A DNA stretch of 64,000 nt from Angiostrongylus vasorum (GCA_018806985.1 JADANN010000108.1:806001-870000); one strand, 5' to 3'; shown: positions 44,390 through 57,387, counted from the first letter of the stretch. Numbers and translations: made by a program. The notes: generated from the letters alone by a model not told the origin.

Positions 44390-45765
44390 TTCACCAAATG
44401 TCGTTGTTCATTACGGTATTAAGTTCTCAACTATTTATATACGTGTATTTAAAGAATCACTCTGGTGCGTATCAGGCCAACAGGAACGTTTAAATATTGT
44501 GGCTACCACTGGTATTGCATCGATAGCGTTCCGTTCTAAGGAAATTCCTTAAATAGCTGGTATTAATCAATCGCAGACTTTCCTTGATTAGTTAGTCTTC
44601 CCTCATTGTAAAATATGGTTGACACAAACGCTAACGTGGAAATACCGTCGTGGTATGCATCTCATGAAAGTCAAAGACTACGAGTCACAAAATTCTTCAC
44701 TTCACAACATTCCAAACTAACTAGCTCTGCAGCTTTTCAGCTCCTAGCAGTGGTGTTTGTTTTTAATCCTGACAGTGCAGTTAGCAAGCATTTCTGTATT
44801 GTGGTCATGATAGGCATTAAGGTTATCGCTCCGAATAGAAATTACTGTTGAGTTGCTCTAACTAGCCACTTGTGGCGTTATCCCGTGTCAGCTTGTATGA
44901 GGTGGACAGAGCTTGCTAAGTTGGTCTCGTAGCTAGGAATGCTATGATCGTTCTTTTTTATTTTACTGGCTATACTACTTCGCCGACTATTTTTCTCCTG
45001 GCATTCCATAAGGAGGTACCCTGTTAGGAGAGCTAAAAGCTGCAGTATATAGTCAGTTTTTTGTGCTCGCTCTCAATCTTCCTTGTTTTCTCGATCTATC
45101 TCTATCTGTATGTCTCTCAGTGTCTTCCTCTCCTTCTCACTCTCGTCTGTTTCCTATATCAGTGTGAAATTTCAGGTATGTTGTGCACTGCTTTAGTTAG
45201 ACAGTGAGTCAGTTTCGTTGTCAAGTTCATGTTAACAGCGATTAAACGCAGTTGGAAGTCTTCATCCATCCCATCCTTAGTTTTTTCCTCGATTTTTCAC
45301 TTAACTAAGTATTATGTATGGATGATTGCTGTACATTAATATATCGTTGTAAGTTAATATAAACATTGTCTTGAGCACAGTGAATTCCACCATTTGATGA
45401 ATTGAAAGACCTATGAGGAACAGTTGCAAGAAGGCCACGACAATGGTTTGTTGCTTTTTTCCTTGTCTTAGTCTGATTTACCAGTTAGTTACCTGTTTTC
45501 ATGTTCGACTGGAAGAGAACACAGCGCTGGCTGGTGAAGGATTCGTCATTCAGGTACACAGGTCCGCTGGCTCGACCACGTTGATGGCTGTCACTCAGTT
45601 TGCCACAGTTTATATATGAAGAATAATACGCTCTTACTGGACGGTTTCAGCAATTGTGCAAACAAAATCGGCACTATCTAATTAACCTTCGGAGCGGGCC
45701 ATAAAGTCCACAGAGTTGTGGCGATATTTCATACGAGTTTAGTGAATATTGAGTCGTTGTGTGTT
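44390..45765. other. Region downstream of OATP
   Basis: No firm gene. The + frame 44,615-44,851 has a true ATG (MVDTNANVEIPSWYASHESQ) but no family match. A pyrimidine-rich tract lies at about 45,060-45,150. Confidence 0.35.
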
Positions 45766-45769
45766 TAAA

Positions 45770-45895
45770 TTGTTGAGCTTGCAGGAGGTTGATAAATTAG
45801 TTTTATTCGGTTAATGTTTCGACGTCTTTGTCTTCAGAGCCGATGATCCAAGTCGATGGTCCATAGTTGTTCTGAGTTGCGAGTTGTTTCACAAG
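45770..45895 (-). mobile_element. Foldback element fragment (family F)
   Basis: One arm: GCAGGAGGTTGATAAATTAG, a core at 45,817-45,837, then CCGATGATCCAAGTCGATGG. The core stem has lost bases. Confidence 0.65.
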
Positions 45896-45934
45896 AGTCG
45901 TTATTTTTTTAACTACTAATGATTCGTTCTTCCC

Positions 45935-46312
45935 AACGGTTTACCTCCTTATCGTGGCTGGGAGGTGTTCCTGGGTATCGGGCTGCGATTTACAGTGGGG
46001 ATTCATAATCCTGGAACGGTCTCCCAAGCTGAAGAGTAGCCCGGCGTTTTCATCAGGAAGCCTAGCTAAGAGTGAACCAGTACCAGGACCCACCACCGTC
46101 CTGGTATCAAATTAGTTGCATCTCCCTCTGATCCACAAGGGCCGCGACTGCTTGTAGTGATGAAGACCTAGGGCGGACTTTGGCCAGGCCGACCTCGGGA
46201 TTCCAAGGAACCACAATGGCTTAACCAGCAAATCTCCGAAAAATGGAGATTGTGCTGGAACCCCGCACAGCCAGTGAGGACGGACCATTTAAGTATCAAG
46301 TATCAAATAATT
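45935..46312 (+). mobile_element. Family D element
   Basis: Complete copy: starts CTTCCCAACGGTTTACCTCC, has the middle ACCACCGTCCTGGTATC and GGCGGACTTTGGCCAGGC, and ends with the tandem tail AAGTATCAAGTATCAA. Confidence 0.85.
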
Positions 46313-46545
46313 ATTCGTTATTAACTATTACATGTGGGCCGTTCAGTAGCCTTCTACTCATCCCGCTTCTAGTTGGATGCTAGTCCTCAATATTACCTGC
46401 CCACGTTTCATTTCGCGTATTGGACCAATTGCTGGCATACCAAGAAATACCACACTTACTAGTCACTGTGGAGTACTAGAATAGGGAAACAAAGAGAAAC
46501 TGTTAAAGCATTATGGAAGCTTTATTTTCTTTTTTCTTTTGGCAG

Positions 46546-46635
46546 CACAAGATGAATGCAGTTCTGTCCGAGTTTGGTCAAACTCCACTTGTCGGGATTT
46601 GGCAACGATTATGTCCATGAAAAAAAGAGCACCTA
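46546..46635 (+). CDS. Candidate exon, unknown secreted or extracellular protein
   Basis: A strong polypyrimidine acceptor (TTTTTTCTTTTGGCAG) and a strong donor (GTGAGT, 46,636) bound an open frame QDECSSVRVWSNSTCRDLAT then IMSMKKRAP. Two cysteines and an NST sequon hint at an extracellular protein. No family is recognised and no partner exon found; confidence rests on the splice sites. Confidence 0.35.
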
Positions 46636-46639
46636 GTGA

Positions 46640-47040
46640 GTGGTTCTTTATATGTTCACAGCAGAGCAGACAGGTTTCACAATATCAACAAATTCATAGG
46701 AAGCACATGGACGTAGACGGATTTCCTGATTCATGAGAGGCAAGAAATCTCTGTTTTAGTGTTTCATTCCAATTTTCTGCATTTGGTCATAAACTCCTGT
46801 ATCACCGACAATTCAAAGCATTTCAAAAAGAACTAACTATACTGGTTGGTGTCCCGTTAAATGTGCTCATTTCAATCTCATAAGAGTGCACAATTACGAA
46901 TAATCAAGGAAAGCTTTTCATACATAGTTCTCAGGGAATGACTAATTGTAATTTGGAAGCCTTAGTGTCAGAACAATAGTTGACAAAAAAAATTTTTTAG
47001 CAACGGATGACTTCATGGACTATCGGATATTGATAAACCA
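46640..47040. other. Nothing identified
   Basis: No gene or repeat recognised. Confidence 0.4.
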
Positions 47041-47044
47041 CATA

Positions 47045-47610
47045 GTTAAGCAGAAGGAAACGAGCGGCTTGGGGAGCTTTCAAGAGCATCGAGCATGTAG
47101 TGAAGAGGACAAAGAACACCCGACTTCTGCCCACCTTTTCGACTCAACGGTAATTCCTGCCCTAACGTATGCGTCAGAAACCTGGTCGCTGCGTAAGCAG
47201 GATGGAAGATCATTCAGCGTTATCGAACGCACAGTCGAAAGGACGATGCAAGGAGTATCCTGTTTCACACAAGTGAGTGAAGGAGGTTATCCGAAGCTCC
47301 GGGCTTATGTCAACGATAAAGAATCAAGGACGCCTTCCATACGCCAAACTGTCGAAGATAGAAGCCATTAGACACTGGATTTCTAGAGATGTTAAACGTA
47401 CATCAGAAGGAGCCCCCAAGCGGGTGCTCAGAATTCTTCATAAAGACTCGAGAAAAAATGATGTCATGCTCTGATAGTCCCTACAACGAACAGACTGGGC
47501 TTCTCTTGCACGTAACAGGGAGAAATTGAAGATTTACTGGCGTTCGATCGAGTCAGTCGACGATGAATGGGGAAACGGTGATACAGGTGATAGGTGACCG
47601 GATACCGTTA
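47045..47610 (+). mobile_element. RTE C-terminal fragment
   Basis: Shares GGGGAGCTTTCAAGAGCATC, AAAGAACACCCGACTTC, AGAAACCTGGTCGCTGCG and the tail TGATACAGGTGATAGG with the 20-21.8 kb RTE. Closely similar but frameshifted. Confidence 0.8.
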
Positions 47611-47614
47611 CCAG

Positions 47615-48530
47615 TAGAACTTGAGGAAATTGTGTGTTGACCTATCATTTTAGAATTAAAGTCATTGGTCTGGTAACCACTAGGTTTCAAATCCGTGTTT
47701 TAAAAGTCACCAGGATTGCTGATTTCAGTCGCTATTAGCTTGTGAACTAATGTGGACACTTATGAAGTACATAAATACCTAAGAAGGTAAAATAAAACTT
47801 AATTAAAATAAAATAAATAGTACCTAAAATTTGATAATGAAGCTCAAGAAATCTCAACATCGATCTCTCAAACGAATTTGCACTTGCTCTTCAAAAGAAC
47901 GCCCATCATCGTTATGTGGTGTATTTGTCATCATATAACATCAAGAGTAGCAAATAACCGTAATCACCTGGGCGCGTCCTCGAACTTGGATGCGCACCAG
48001 CCACAACACCAATGCTTGCCATTGCGCCATTAGCAGTGGTGGGACACCTCCCACCTTTTGATTGTATTATACATCGGCGTCGAATTTGAACACATTTCCA
48101 TTTTTAACTTTGTTCACTTCATTTCAAATACAACTTCGGGCAAAAATAAATTCATGTATAACTCGCTAACTTCTTTACTTGCACATTCTCATTCTCTTGT
48201 TTGCAAGGATTGTAAGTTGTTCGTTGAATAGTTCTTTACGCTAGAAATGTAGAAGTTGCTGCTCCAAAAGTGAAATTGCAGCCCTCACTAATGATGTTTA
48301 GAGGAGGATGATTCATAAAACAATACTGCAACGAAGCTACTTGTAATAGCCGCTCGCCTTAATGCAGAATGAGACCAGCTGGAATTTCGAACTGCACTAT
48401 GACTTCCTCACAATGCCAACCTCATAAACGCAAATTTTATAAGTAAGAATTTTCACTGCTCAAAGTTTTTTTACCTTCCGAGCAACCGTTGGAATTTTTA
48501 ACTCCAGAGCATATCGTGCTAATATAATTA
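47615..48530. other. Unassigned, one GC-richer island
   Basis: At 47,960-48,060 a GC-richer stretch has open frames; the minus one reads ANGAMASIGVVAGAHPSSRT then RPGDYGYLLLLMLYDDKYTT before a stop. It could be a terminal exon, but the splice context is unclear. Nothing else seen. Confidence 0.25.
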
Positions 48531-48532
48531 CA

Positions 48533-48628
48533 TAGACTCTGGAGGGTTTGGTGAACCGAGCGCAGGATCAAACCAACGTCGTATATCATGTAGAGCAGCC
48601 CTAACCACTGCACTACATGCGCCAATAT
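48533..48628 (-). mobile_element. tRNA-like SINE head
   Basis: Read on minus: GGCGCATGTAGTGCAGTGG, then GTTGGTTTGATCCTGCGCTC. Only the promoter half of a family A-like SINE is visible. Confidence 0.55.
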
Positions 48629-48634
48629 AGTTTC

Positions 48635-49635
48635 AATCGGACCTAACGTAGCATGTTTCTGATAATACAGCCTTCATGTTGGAAGCACTTGAAAGAATTG
48701 CGCTAACAAAAACAAGCCAGCTGTGTCCAAGGATTGCTGAATCATAAAATGGTGGTGAACTGAGAAGGAGTGCAGAAGGCATTGCTGTGTGCTCTCAAAA
48801 AGAAAAAGCTGAAGTTCAGCAACAGTTTGAAAATTTCTACTAAGTTTTTCGGAATGCAATTACAGCATTTTATTCAAGCTTGAAAATCTTTCTTAATTTC
48901 TACTAGAACGTTTTGTAACTTCACCACTACTAATAAAAGGCTGGTGCTCCCTCTCAGACAGAAAACATATAGCAATGCAAATATGTGTACAGGGTGAATT
49001 TTCTTTAGATTTCTAGGTGAAATCAAAGAGAACTCCGATCGCATGAATGGTCACAAAACCTCGGCCAAATGGCGAAATCACTGGTAACGAGGCCTATTCC
49101 CTCAATGACAACAGGAGAACATGCGAAAAGAAAGAGATCCTGACATTCTGTAACAGAGGGGCTGCTCAGCTGCTTGAAAGTGGCAATTCATCTTCAGCGA
49201 TGGATCCTTTAAGACAAGCCAACAGACGAAAAACACCTTCAAGCACGAAGCCCTTTTAACGGCTATTAATCGCTATGTCGAGAAGAAAAAAAGAATGAAA
49301 GCACCGGAAGAATTACTCTCCATAGTACATCAATCAATCAGCAATGAAGCGGTCAAAAAACCTCAATCTAGACTTTATCTGCCTTCCAGAAAAAGTCCGA
49401 ACTCTATTCATTAAAAGTTAATCTGAAAAATCTTAGTCTCCTTCGCATGGCAAAGGAAAGTTTATTCTAGAAGACGATTACAGATGTACCAGGAGAGAGA
49501 GAGAAAAAGAGAGAGAGGGAGATCATTACGGGTGATGATGTATGTACTGTGTGTTTAGTTAATCTTTATCGATAATTTTCCTCTTGTGTTTTAAAGTTCA
49601 GCATAATTTTTCAAGCTTAAACTTCATTATTCTCT
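48635..49635. other. Nothing identified
   Basis: Open frames are short; no family motif. A GA-rich run lies at about 49,490-49,520. Confidence 0.4.
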
Positions 49636-49639
49636 GTTT

Positions 49640-49745
49640 CCTTGATAAACACAAACAAGGTTGTTACTACACCTTTTAGTCACAAGTCCTTACGTTTCGG
49701 TGAACTTAGCCCTCTTCTGAGCTCGGAACAATTAAGTTGACTGCA
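49640..49745 (-). mobile_element. PLE 3' terminus fragment
   Basis: Matches the PLE end in antisense: AACACAAACAAGGTTGTTAC, then TTACGTTTCGGTGAACTTAG and CCTCTTCTGAGCTCGG. A diverged core is visible. Confidence 0.6.
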
Positions 49746-50184
49746 ATCTAGCCAGCTGTACCTCCTCCATAACCAAACCGAGAAAGTGTTAAGCCAATAT
49801 TTCACTCACATTGAAAACAGAACAGCTTTCACACAGCAGTCGCAAAAAGAAGTAGAACTTAAATTAAGTTTAGTTAGAAAACAAAATAGAAGTGAAACGA
49901 AAAATAATATAAAAATCTCCTCTGTCAACTCCTGAAGACTCATGTTCTTTGCACTCTGCAAGCGAAACTATTCTGCTTCGAAATATGCTTCTCTGCCCGT
50001 TGGCGATCTCGTATACTCCCAAGTCCTCTGCTGTACCTCAGAGGACGTGGAGCCAACCGTCAAGCATCCCAACAACATCAGCTGTTCTGAATTTGGCTGA
50101 AGAATAACGTCTAGAATCAAGAACATTAGCCATAACTGCCCTATCTTTTCTTTCCACTTGAATGGTCCAAAGAGTTCAACGACA

Positions 50185-50290
50185 AGTTAGGTTGACGATT
50201 AGCACCTTGAATATTGTTGGTGCGGCAACCTATTAGCGAGCACTACATCCATCGACAACTTTCGTCAGAGGTTGCCTTGTCTGGCGGTGC
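50185..50290 (+). mobile_element. Possible decayed retrotransposon endonuclease start
   Basis: The short frame RLTISTLNIVGAA resembles the start of the apurinic-type endonuclease of RTE-like elements (LATLNVGTLTG). The following residues only loosely agree and a stop intervenes. Weak. Confidence 0.25.
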
Positions 50291-50394
50291 ATAGATCAGT
50301 TGTTCCTATAATTTATCTGGTTAGAAGATTTAATTAGTCCAACGGTAAATAATAGATTCTTTTGGCATTTCATAATGAATAATACATAATTAGA

Positions 50395-50755
50395 GGCGAA
50401 TATTACAGTGGTAGTGATGCCAATCATTACGACCACTGTACTGGTTCGATCCCGCCATGGGCTCACCGAGCCTCTCATCCCTTCTGGGGCCTGGAAATTT
50501 ATGCCGGACTTGTCCGAAAAAAACCATTCTCTGCAATCGAAGTCCGGACGCTCTACCGCGTATATCTGAGCACTGCAGGGAGAATCGACTCGATCAGCAT
50601 TCTGCGATATTTAAGATGGAATGAAAATCCCCAAGCAGCAGCCGAAGCCACACAATGAATTTAGAAGACTTTCGTAGACAATGGATGCGAAGAGACGAAT
50701 CGAATGTGAAAGGTGCTAGGATCCCACGGTGGACGTGAAAGGCGGATTGTTTAAA
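50395..50755 (+). mobile_element. SINE family B
   Basis: Head ACAGTGGTAGTGATGCCAAT at 50,406, B box GGTTCGATCCCGCC (50,443), the family body, and ending GAATCGAATGTGAAAGG. Closely similar to the 62.4 kb copy. Confidence 0.8.
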
Positions 50756-50759
50756 AAAC

Positions 50760-51325
50760 AAAAAAAGTAATATATCGTTAAAAAATATCTGCATAGATCT
50801 CAGCTGGCCAACAATTTGCAACATCTATGCATCAGTGCATAAGCCTTGATTAAAACATGAAAACCATTGGAATAGTGAAATTAATCGTGAACCGTACCAC
50901 TTCGCCTCATCTGCAACCCGTTATTCATCGACTGACCATAGTGTGCACCAACAACGTCTTCATTCAGCCCTTTGTTGGATCAGAACCACCCAATGAGCTC
51001 CAATTGTTCGAGGGCCAGCTATGAAACGAAAGTGGAGGGCATATTCTTTCTAAATGAGCCGGCAAATTGACGCAACGTTTTCTTAAAATTACACATAATG
51101 GCTCCTGCTCTCTGCGGGACACTGACTTGTTGAAGTAACCACAGAGCTTTAATTCTCTAACTTCAATCGGTTATGTCGAAAATACATCACCGTCCTTATC
51201 GATACATATACTCATCAATTTATACCACTGATACCACCCTATAGTACTTTCATGTATATGAGAAATAGCATCAAAATAGGCTAAATTAAACTGAAATGAA
51301 AGATAAGAATAGAATCCATTCCACT
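50760..51325. other. Nothing identified
   Basis: No gene or repeat recognised. Confidence 0.4.
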
Positions 51326-51330
51326 AGTAT

Positions 51331-51505
51331 GCTTTCCTTCGTTGATAAGCTAACATGAGGTTGATAAGGTAGTTCAGTCGGCTAACGTTTCGACGTTTTC
51401 GCCTTTTACAGAACCGATACTGAGGAAGACGAAGACGTCGAAGCGCTAGCCGATTAAAGTTCGTTGTCAACCTCATGCTACCTTATCAACAATGAAAGAT
51501 GTGAG
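51331..51505. mobile_element. Short foldback element (family F)
   Basis: Almost only the two arms remain, giving a tight hairpin: the left from GTTGATAAGCTAACATGAGG, the right ending ACCTCATGCTACCTTATCAAC. Both arms keep the hammerhead-like core (51,420-51,443 on +). Confidence 0.75.
51420..51443 (+). other. Hammerhead-like core motif, short foldback
   Basis: CTGAGGA, A, GACG, AAGA loop, CGTC, GAAG. The opposite arm has GGCG/CGTC in the same place, a G-U tolerant pairing. The final GAAA has become GAAG. Confidence 0.35.
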
Positions 51506-51509
51506 TTGA

Positions 51510-52000
51510 CTGGCCATAAGGAGGCCAAAAAAACTCGGTTTTTGAAATAATCCATTAATATTTTAGAAGACTGCTTAAGTCTAGATATGTTTTTATAGAA
51601 CAAAATAGAATAAAAGGATTTATAGCAAAAAGCCAAAATCCTATGGTGAAAATGGCATCTGACGGAAAAGCCCTATTTCCCAATAAAATCCTGGAAACCT
51701 CATTACCCCTCAATTCTCAGGCTTACTTCGATGGCATGGAATATTTCTTCACAGATTTTTTTTTATATTTGTCCTTGAATATTTTCTCGTGATACGTTGT
51801 GTTCTACTAGTCCTTGCTTTAGATCGAGGATAGTTGAAGAAGAGCCAAAGTCTTTTAGGGTTGTCATAATGTTCTGCTTGTCATTTTTTTGCTGATAAAA
51901 TTGGTTTTGGACTGTTGTACTGCGGTGTTTCCCTTGGTACTCCTCATATAACTTCTTCTATTGTGCTTCATTGTCCTCTGATAACAATACGAAGAGTCAA
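51510..52000. other. Nothing identified
   Basis: AT-rich; only the terminal block AAACTCGGTTTTTGAAATAA, seen at other foldback ends, at its start. Confidence 0.4.
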
Positions 52001-52004
52001 TATA

Positions 52005-52205
52005 TTTATTCAAATTGTTCAGCTTACATGACGTTATTATGTAAACTTTATTCAGCTAACGTTTTGACCCCCTTCTTCCTCTTTAGAGCAAGTGATCCGA
52101 GTCCATGATCAATAGTCATTCGTCCTCACAATGTGGGTCTTCGTAGCTAGCCAGATCGAGTCGAATCTTCTTGAGTATCGCACATCCTTTGAGCTATGAG
52201 CCTCG
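52005..52205 (-). mobile_element. Foldback element fragment (family F), decayed
   Basis: Left arm AGCTTACATGACGTTATTAT, core remnant near 52,060-52,085, GTGATCCGAGTCCATGATC, and TCGAGTCGAATCTTCTTGAG. Confidence 0.5.
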
Positions 52206-52209
52206 AAAA

Positions 52210-53410
52210 TCCTAAACAGAATCATATCTATTTCACGAGTGTCCGTGAGTAACTCATTGCGACTCACTGAATTATAGTCACATTGGGTCCTCTACTAGCT
52301 CCGTCCCCCCTTCCACCTTTCTAAGTATTAGCTTACATCATTAAGAATTCTCGATATTAACAACAACTGCTATAGGACAGCTATAGGCTGGCTCTTTGTG
52401 GCTTTCACTACCAGATTTGTGGGCGAAATCGGCCAACATCTCCGCACTCAGGGAAGAGCAAGTGCCTGTTGTTCGTTGTGAAAATTTTTTCTTGTTCGAA
52501 GAGCTCAACAAAAGCGAACTAACGAAAAGAAGATTTGTGATTTGAAATCTACTCTCAATGATTCCCTCACCTCACCATGGTGAGATGTTCATTAGTGCCA
52601 AAACAGTTTAATCCATAGCAGATTTAGTCCACTGACAAACAAGTCTGCTAGATCCATCCACAAACTCAGGCCAACGCCAAACCAAGGGTAAAATTCATTG
52701 TCTTCATCGGAGAAATCAAAGGTAGGCACGCTTGCATCTATCACAGTAGCGAGTGATTGCCAGCAATGTATCGCTTGGAACGAACTTTGCAGAATGCAAG
52801 GGATAAAAATCTCGCCTAACTTCTAAAATAAGAGCAAAATAGAAGTTTTGACGAGGCAGCCAAACCTCTTGTATGGGGTCATTAAACACTGAGTTTAATT
52901 TATACAGGAACACAATTTCATCGTCTTCATAAAAAGTATTCCTTATGGAACCAAATTAGCTAACCGCTCCAGTACTTGACATCTAACGATTGTGATATAA
53001 GGCGCGTTTTCCACGTGGAAACTAAGGGATTAAAAATTAGCGGTGTTATACTGTTCACTTCGTCAATAACGCCTAAGACAAATTTTTGCATAATGCATAT
53101 TTGGTGATGAGGGAGACATATGCATTGTTTCCAATGCAAATTTTCAGTGTATTATCTTGCTTGTACTTTTTTCAGTGATTTATTTCCCTTCACAGAGCTT
53201 TTTACCAAATGTTGTGGTTCTCCAACACAAATGTAGTGTCAGACCCGCTCATTGAAAGGTCGTTTTCTGCTTAATAGTTTATAAAAAACGTCTCTTCAGA
53301 TGAGTTGAAATTTGAACTGATAATCAGCGCAAACGGAAAAAGCGTAGCATCCACAACCGTAGGTCCGCGCTTTCTCGGCTTCCTCTTGCCATTTCCGACA
53401 ACGAGGCGAT
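52210..53410. other. Nothing identified
   Basis: No gene recognised; the minus frame 52,716-52,913 has no family motif. Confidence 0.4.
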
Positions 53411-53417
53411 AAAAAGG

Positions 53418-53573
53418 ATAAAGCTCTCAGCGCTGATCAATCCCTAAGGGATGTGCCATGCATTCGACTTCATCGTTTGGATTTGACTGAATGCATAACT
53501 GGCCTTTAAAATAACTCACGGTGGCCTGTCGATCGTTGCAAGGCGCTTCCGACCACTACTCCACACCCGCCCG
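53418..53573 (-). mobile_element. SINE family A with internal deletion
   Basis: Tail and head are present (AAAGCTCTCAGCGCTGATC to CCACACCCGCCC) but about 110 bp of the middle is missing, giving a 155-bp element. Confidence 0.75.
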
Positions 53574-53579
53574 AGGAAA

Positions 53580-55625
53580 CGATTGATCTAAAACTCATTA
53601 TTAAGTGGAGTAATTCGAGGCTATAAAACCCAATACTTAAACAATCGAATTAATCCAAACTGTTAAAGTATTTCGGGTGTTCCCAATTCTTCAAGTCCTC
53701 TGTTTACTAATCACCAGAAATTGTCAGACCAGCGCCGTTCATTATACAATGCATATAAAGCTTAATTCTCGTTCAATAATTCGCTGTTTGCCCATTTCCA
53801 ATTGTTATAAAGGGTCATAGCATCATACCGAACGAATGGATATAATAAATACCGAATTGCCCTCAATAGAAGTCGTAAACGCTTTCGAATGGGAACAGGA
53901 TATTGTTGGATCGTGGACTTCAGTAATTTGCAGTAAGAAGTGAAAAGCGGGAGCCTACGCATGTCCCAAGTCCGTGTTCGTATCCTCTCAAACGAGTCTG
54001 CAACCAATTTGCCGACCTCATAAATACAGAGAGTTCGGTTGCCGTGGGAACAAATGTGTATTGTCATGACACCTCAATACACTACCTTTCATGTAGTTCT
54101 TGTAAGTTTGTTTCCAACATGAAATTAGACGTCTCTCCTCACGACAGCCATGCAAAAATTGAGCTTCGGCTGCAATGTGTTAACTCAGTATATAATTCAT
54201 TGCTTACGAAGAATAGTGACAATACTAGCACAACGTTTGTCTAAATGGAAATTTTCTGTTTGGTCAACGCTCTACTCCCTCAAGTCTCGAGACAGCCGTG
54301 TCACAGCTTTTCAGAGTGGATACCAAAGGAAACCATCGGGTGTTGTGGATCGAAGGGAAATTTGAAATCTTACAATTAATTTGTTACCACGTCAGTGGTG
54401 ATTCCTCTAATTTATTGTTAGCTTGGCTTTCAAATGGAAACGTTGAACCCTCCTAAATTCTGCGAGACGATGTTGATGGATGAACCTCAGCTACTCATTA
54501 CCCTTCGGCACCCATGAACAGGAACTTCTTCCCTCCTTTGTCTCGATAAGACAGCTGCATTTATTGACCTACAGTGTTTGACAGACAATTTTTTTCCATA
54601 TTTTTTAGCTTTGGACTGCAGAATCTTCCAGTTTGATTCAAACCAGTGGTAGTTTGTTTTGACAATCTTGCTCACCTAATTATTATTCCGTCGATAATGA
54701 GAAGAACAAAAAACCGTCTGTTTATTTCAATTCTAACGATGTTAACCAGGTTACTCATTTCGGCAAGAAGATATCCTTCTAGTTAAAACTTCGGCCTTGT
54801 CTCCACTACTGTTCGTTCCTGACCACGTCTGCTATGAGATACAAAGCTTCCTTTTTTTTAAAAAGAGTTTGAATTTGAGATTGTCCATTTTGTGTTGGTT
54901 CTTGTTGGAGGTCAGGTTTTTTCATATCCTTTGCAATTCAGATTATATCTCTGCGTTGTAAGCAGGGGTATCGAAGGCCCGTAGGACGGATTGTTGAGCC
55001 ACGTTACTCATATGGGTAGCTGCTGTACTTCACATCGGTGTCTTGAGAAATTAGCCAGCACAATTTCCTCCACCCTGGATTAGAATTGTATGACGCTCCC
55101 ATCTTTTCTCGGTAAGAGGATGAAGAGTCAGTATTTATAATTCGTACTCCACCAGCAATAAAAAAATCAAAAAAAATTCCTGAGAGCTGATTTAGACATG
55201 GAATGGAGTCATCGTTTTTCTATAGACCGAGTCCTTACGTACGAATTACGCCATTATAAGCCATTATTTGTCCTTGTAGAGCTGGCCATGTAAGGGCGTG
55301 CGCGGTTTTGCAGATCCGGTTGTTAATCGTCAACAAGCGGAGCGTTTTGCCCTTTGTGGTATGCGACACCTACTCAGACCAACAGCACTTCATGTTTTTT
55401 GGTTTTTTTTGAAAGTATTTTCGTGATTGACCTCAGCTCAGTGCATTTTTGTTCAACAATGTGCTCCAGTACCAAGTAGCTGAATCATCTCAGCCCTATA
55501 GTAATCATGCAATCGCTCCCTCACTGGTGATTCTGTTCTATTCGTAGTATATCGCAATGCGAGGACAGTAATATCCCCTGAATCTCGGACCCAAAGTCGA
55601 ACATATCAGTGAATAGGATATAGAG
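53580..55625. other. Nothing identified
   Basis: No confident gene. The 53,940-54,060 stretch faintly recalls a SINE body (GAGTCTGCAACCAATTTGCC). Confidence 0.4.
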
Positions 55626-55629
55626 AATA

Positions 55630-55885
55630 AAAGGATAAAGCGTTCAATATTGATTCATGCCTTAGGGACGCACCATGCACTCGACTACATTCGTAGCACG
55701 GTAGAGATGATTGAATGCATATTTGACCAACACAGTGGTTTGGGATGGCCTGCTTTTATCGAAATCAGCGTTTCTATCTGCACAGAACAAGTTTGGTACC
55801 AAATTGCAAACACCGGAGGGACGGTAGCTTGGCTTGGACAAGGCGCAAGACCGAACCAACGACAATGTGCACGCCTAAGTACTAC
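55630..55885 (-). mobile_element. SINE family A, diverged
   Basis: Tail AAAGGATAAAGCGTTCAATA at 55,628 and body GATTGAATGCATATTTGACC; the head is poorly conserved. Confidence 0.6.
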
Positions 55886-56399
55886 ACACCTGAATATGAA
55901 AGCAGGTCAGAAAGATTCAAAAGAAAAGTACACACGTCGCATGATTCAGAAGGGTTGTTTCACGTTCGTGACAACATGCATTCAGTACCGTACATTCCGG
56001 CCCCGTGATCGACAATATTTGCACTTCCAAGCTTTAAATGAGTACAGCAAAATGAAGAAATTGAAATAAAAGCGGATAGAATCCACAGACCAATATGGCC
56101 AACATGATGGTATTTTTTCCCATTCTGCCAAATTTTTTCCTGTTTTCTAAAGGCATTCCTGGTCTGCTTTGGTCTTCGTGAACACGAAAGCACTCGAACG
56201 GCCGGTCCAAGGCACCCGGTGACCCTGAATGTATTACCTGATGCTTGTTTCTAAGTGCTTGCCTTAAAAAATGTAAAAGCTAGAAATCGTTTTCCATTTC
56301 TCTTTGAAAATCGACATCTCCTGCAAGGTGAAAATTATTGTAACATAGTATAAAAAACTATTTAATCCATTAGAACGGTAGAGCAAAGTGTCATACAGA

Positions 56400-56640
56400 G
56401 ACCAACCACAACGATGCTGAGATATTTGCAAAACCTGGACCTCGGCCCAGATCAAACCATGGTTTCCCTATGCGGGGGGCTCGCGCACTACACACTGCGC
56501 CACAGAGGCCCTTGCTCTTCATTTCTCTCAGCTAGTTTTCTATCTACCAGTGCCATCAGCAATCACTCGTCAACGGCATTGAGTATCTCAACATCGTTGT
56601 GGTTCTCTTATAGAGAGAGAGTCGAGGCGAATTCCAATTT
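56400..56640. mobile_element. SINE family C
   Basis: Left arm ACGATGCTGAGATATTTGC. The tRNA-like head is on minus (CTCTGTGGCGCAGTGTGTAG). The centre has GTGCCATCAGCAATCACTC and a short piece of the inverted partner (TCAACATCGTTGTGGTTCTC). Confidence 0.7.
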
Positions 56641-56644
56641 CCTC

Positions 56645-57380
56645 AAACACTTCAATTATGGGAAAGTTGCTGGTAGTTGTCAAACAAAAAATTTCGACGT
56701 GAATGTTCCGCAGAAAAATCCTTCAAAGCTTTAGCCTTAGTTGCGTTGCCAGTTGAGAAAAGCAATAACCGTCAACGATTTTATTAAATTTTGTACTCCG
56801 TAGATCGCAAATCATCGTCTTCAGTTCCTGAATGTATCACATTCGCTTGAGGTGAATCCACTTTGGCTGATGAAGGATCGAAATGAAACGGTTTTTCCGT
56901 ATCTGTAAAATCTGAGGAAAATAATGCTCAACCAGTTTCTCAGAGAAGCTGGTTTTCTGAAAATAGACGGTAGTTTCTCGATCACTAGAACAGTGGAGGA
57001 GTAGAGAACTTCGCAAATTAGTAGGACGGACTTTGTTCTATTGCAAGGGTATAAATTGTGAAAGATATTCTTTCAATTTTAGATCTCCCCAGAACAGAAA
57101 CTCTTAAAAAATAAGGAAGAGGTGCCAGCTTCAGAAAGTCCAATGTAGCAGAGGAAAATGATAACATAGGAGATGCATTAGGAAATATTACCGTGTCCTC
57201 CTAGGCAAAATCCCTTTGTACAATTGCGTTTAGGTCCCGCATACGAGCCTCAACGCAAAAGAACGTGAAGAAAAAGATTTATAGGCTCCAACAAATCAGA
57301 ATTCCAGCAGGACAGAATAAAGAAAATCTGAGTCAACTAGACGAAGATTGGTTGGCCCTCATGGTCTTTATTGCAAGTAA
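56645..57380. other. Nothing identified
   Basis: No gene or repeat recognised. Confidence 0.4.
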
Positions 57381-57387
57381 CTTACTT

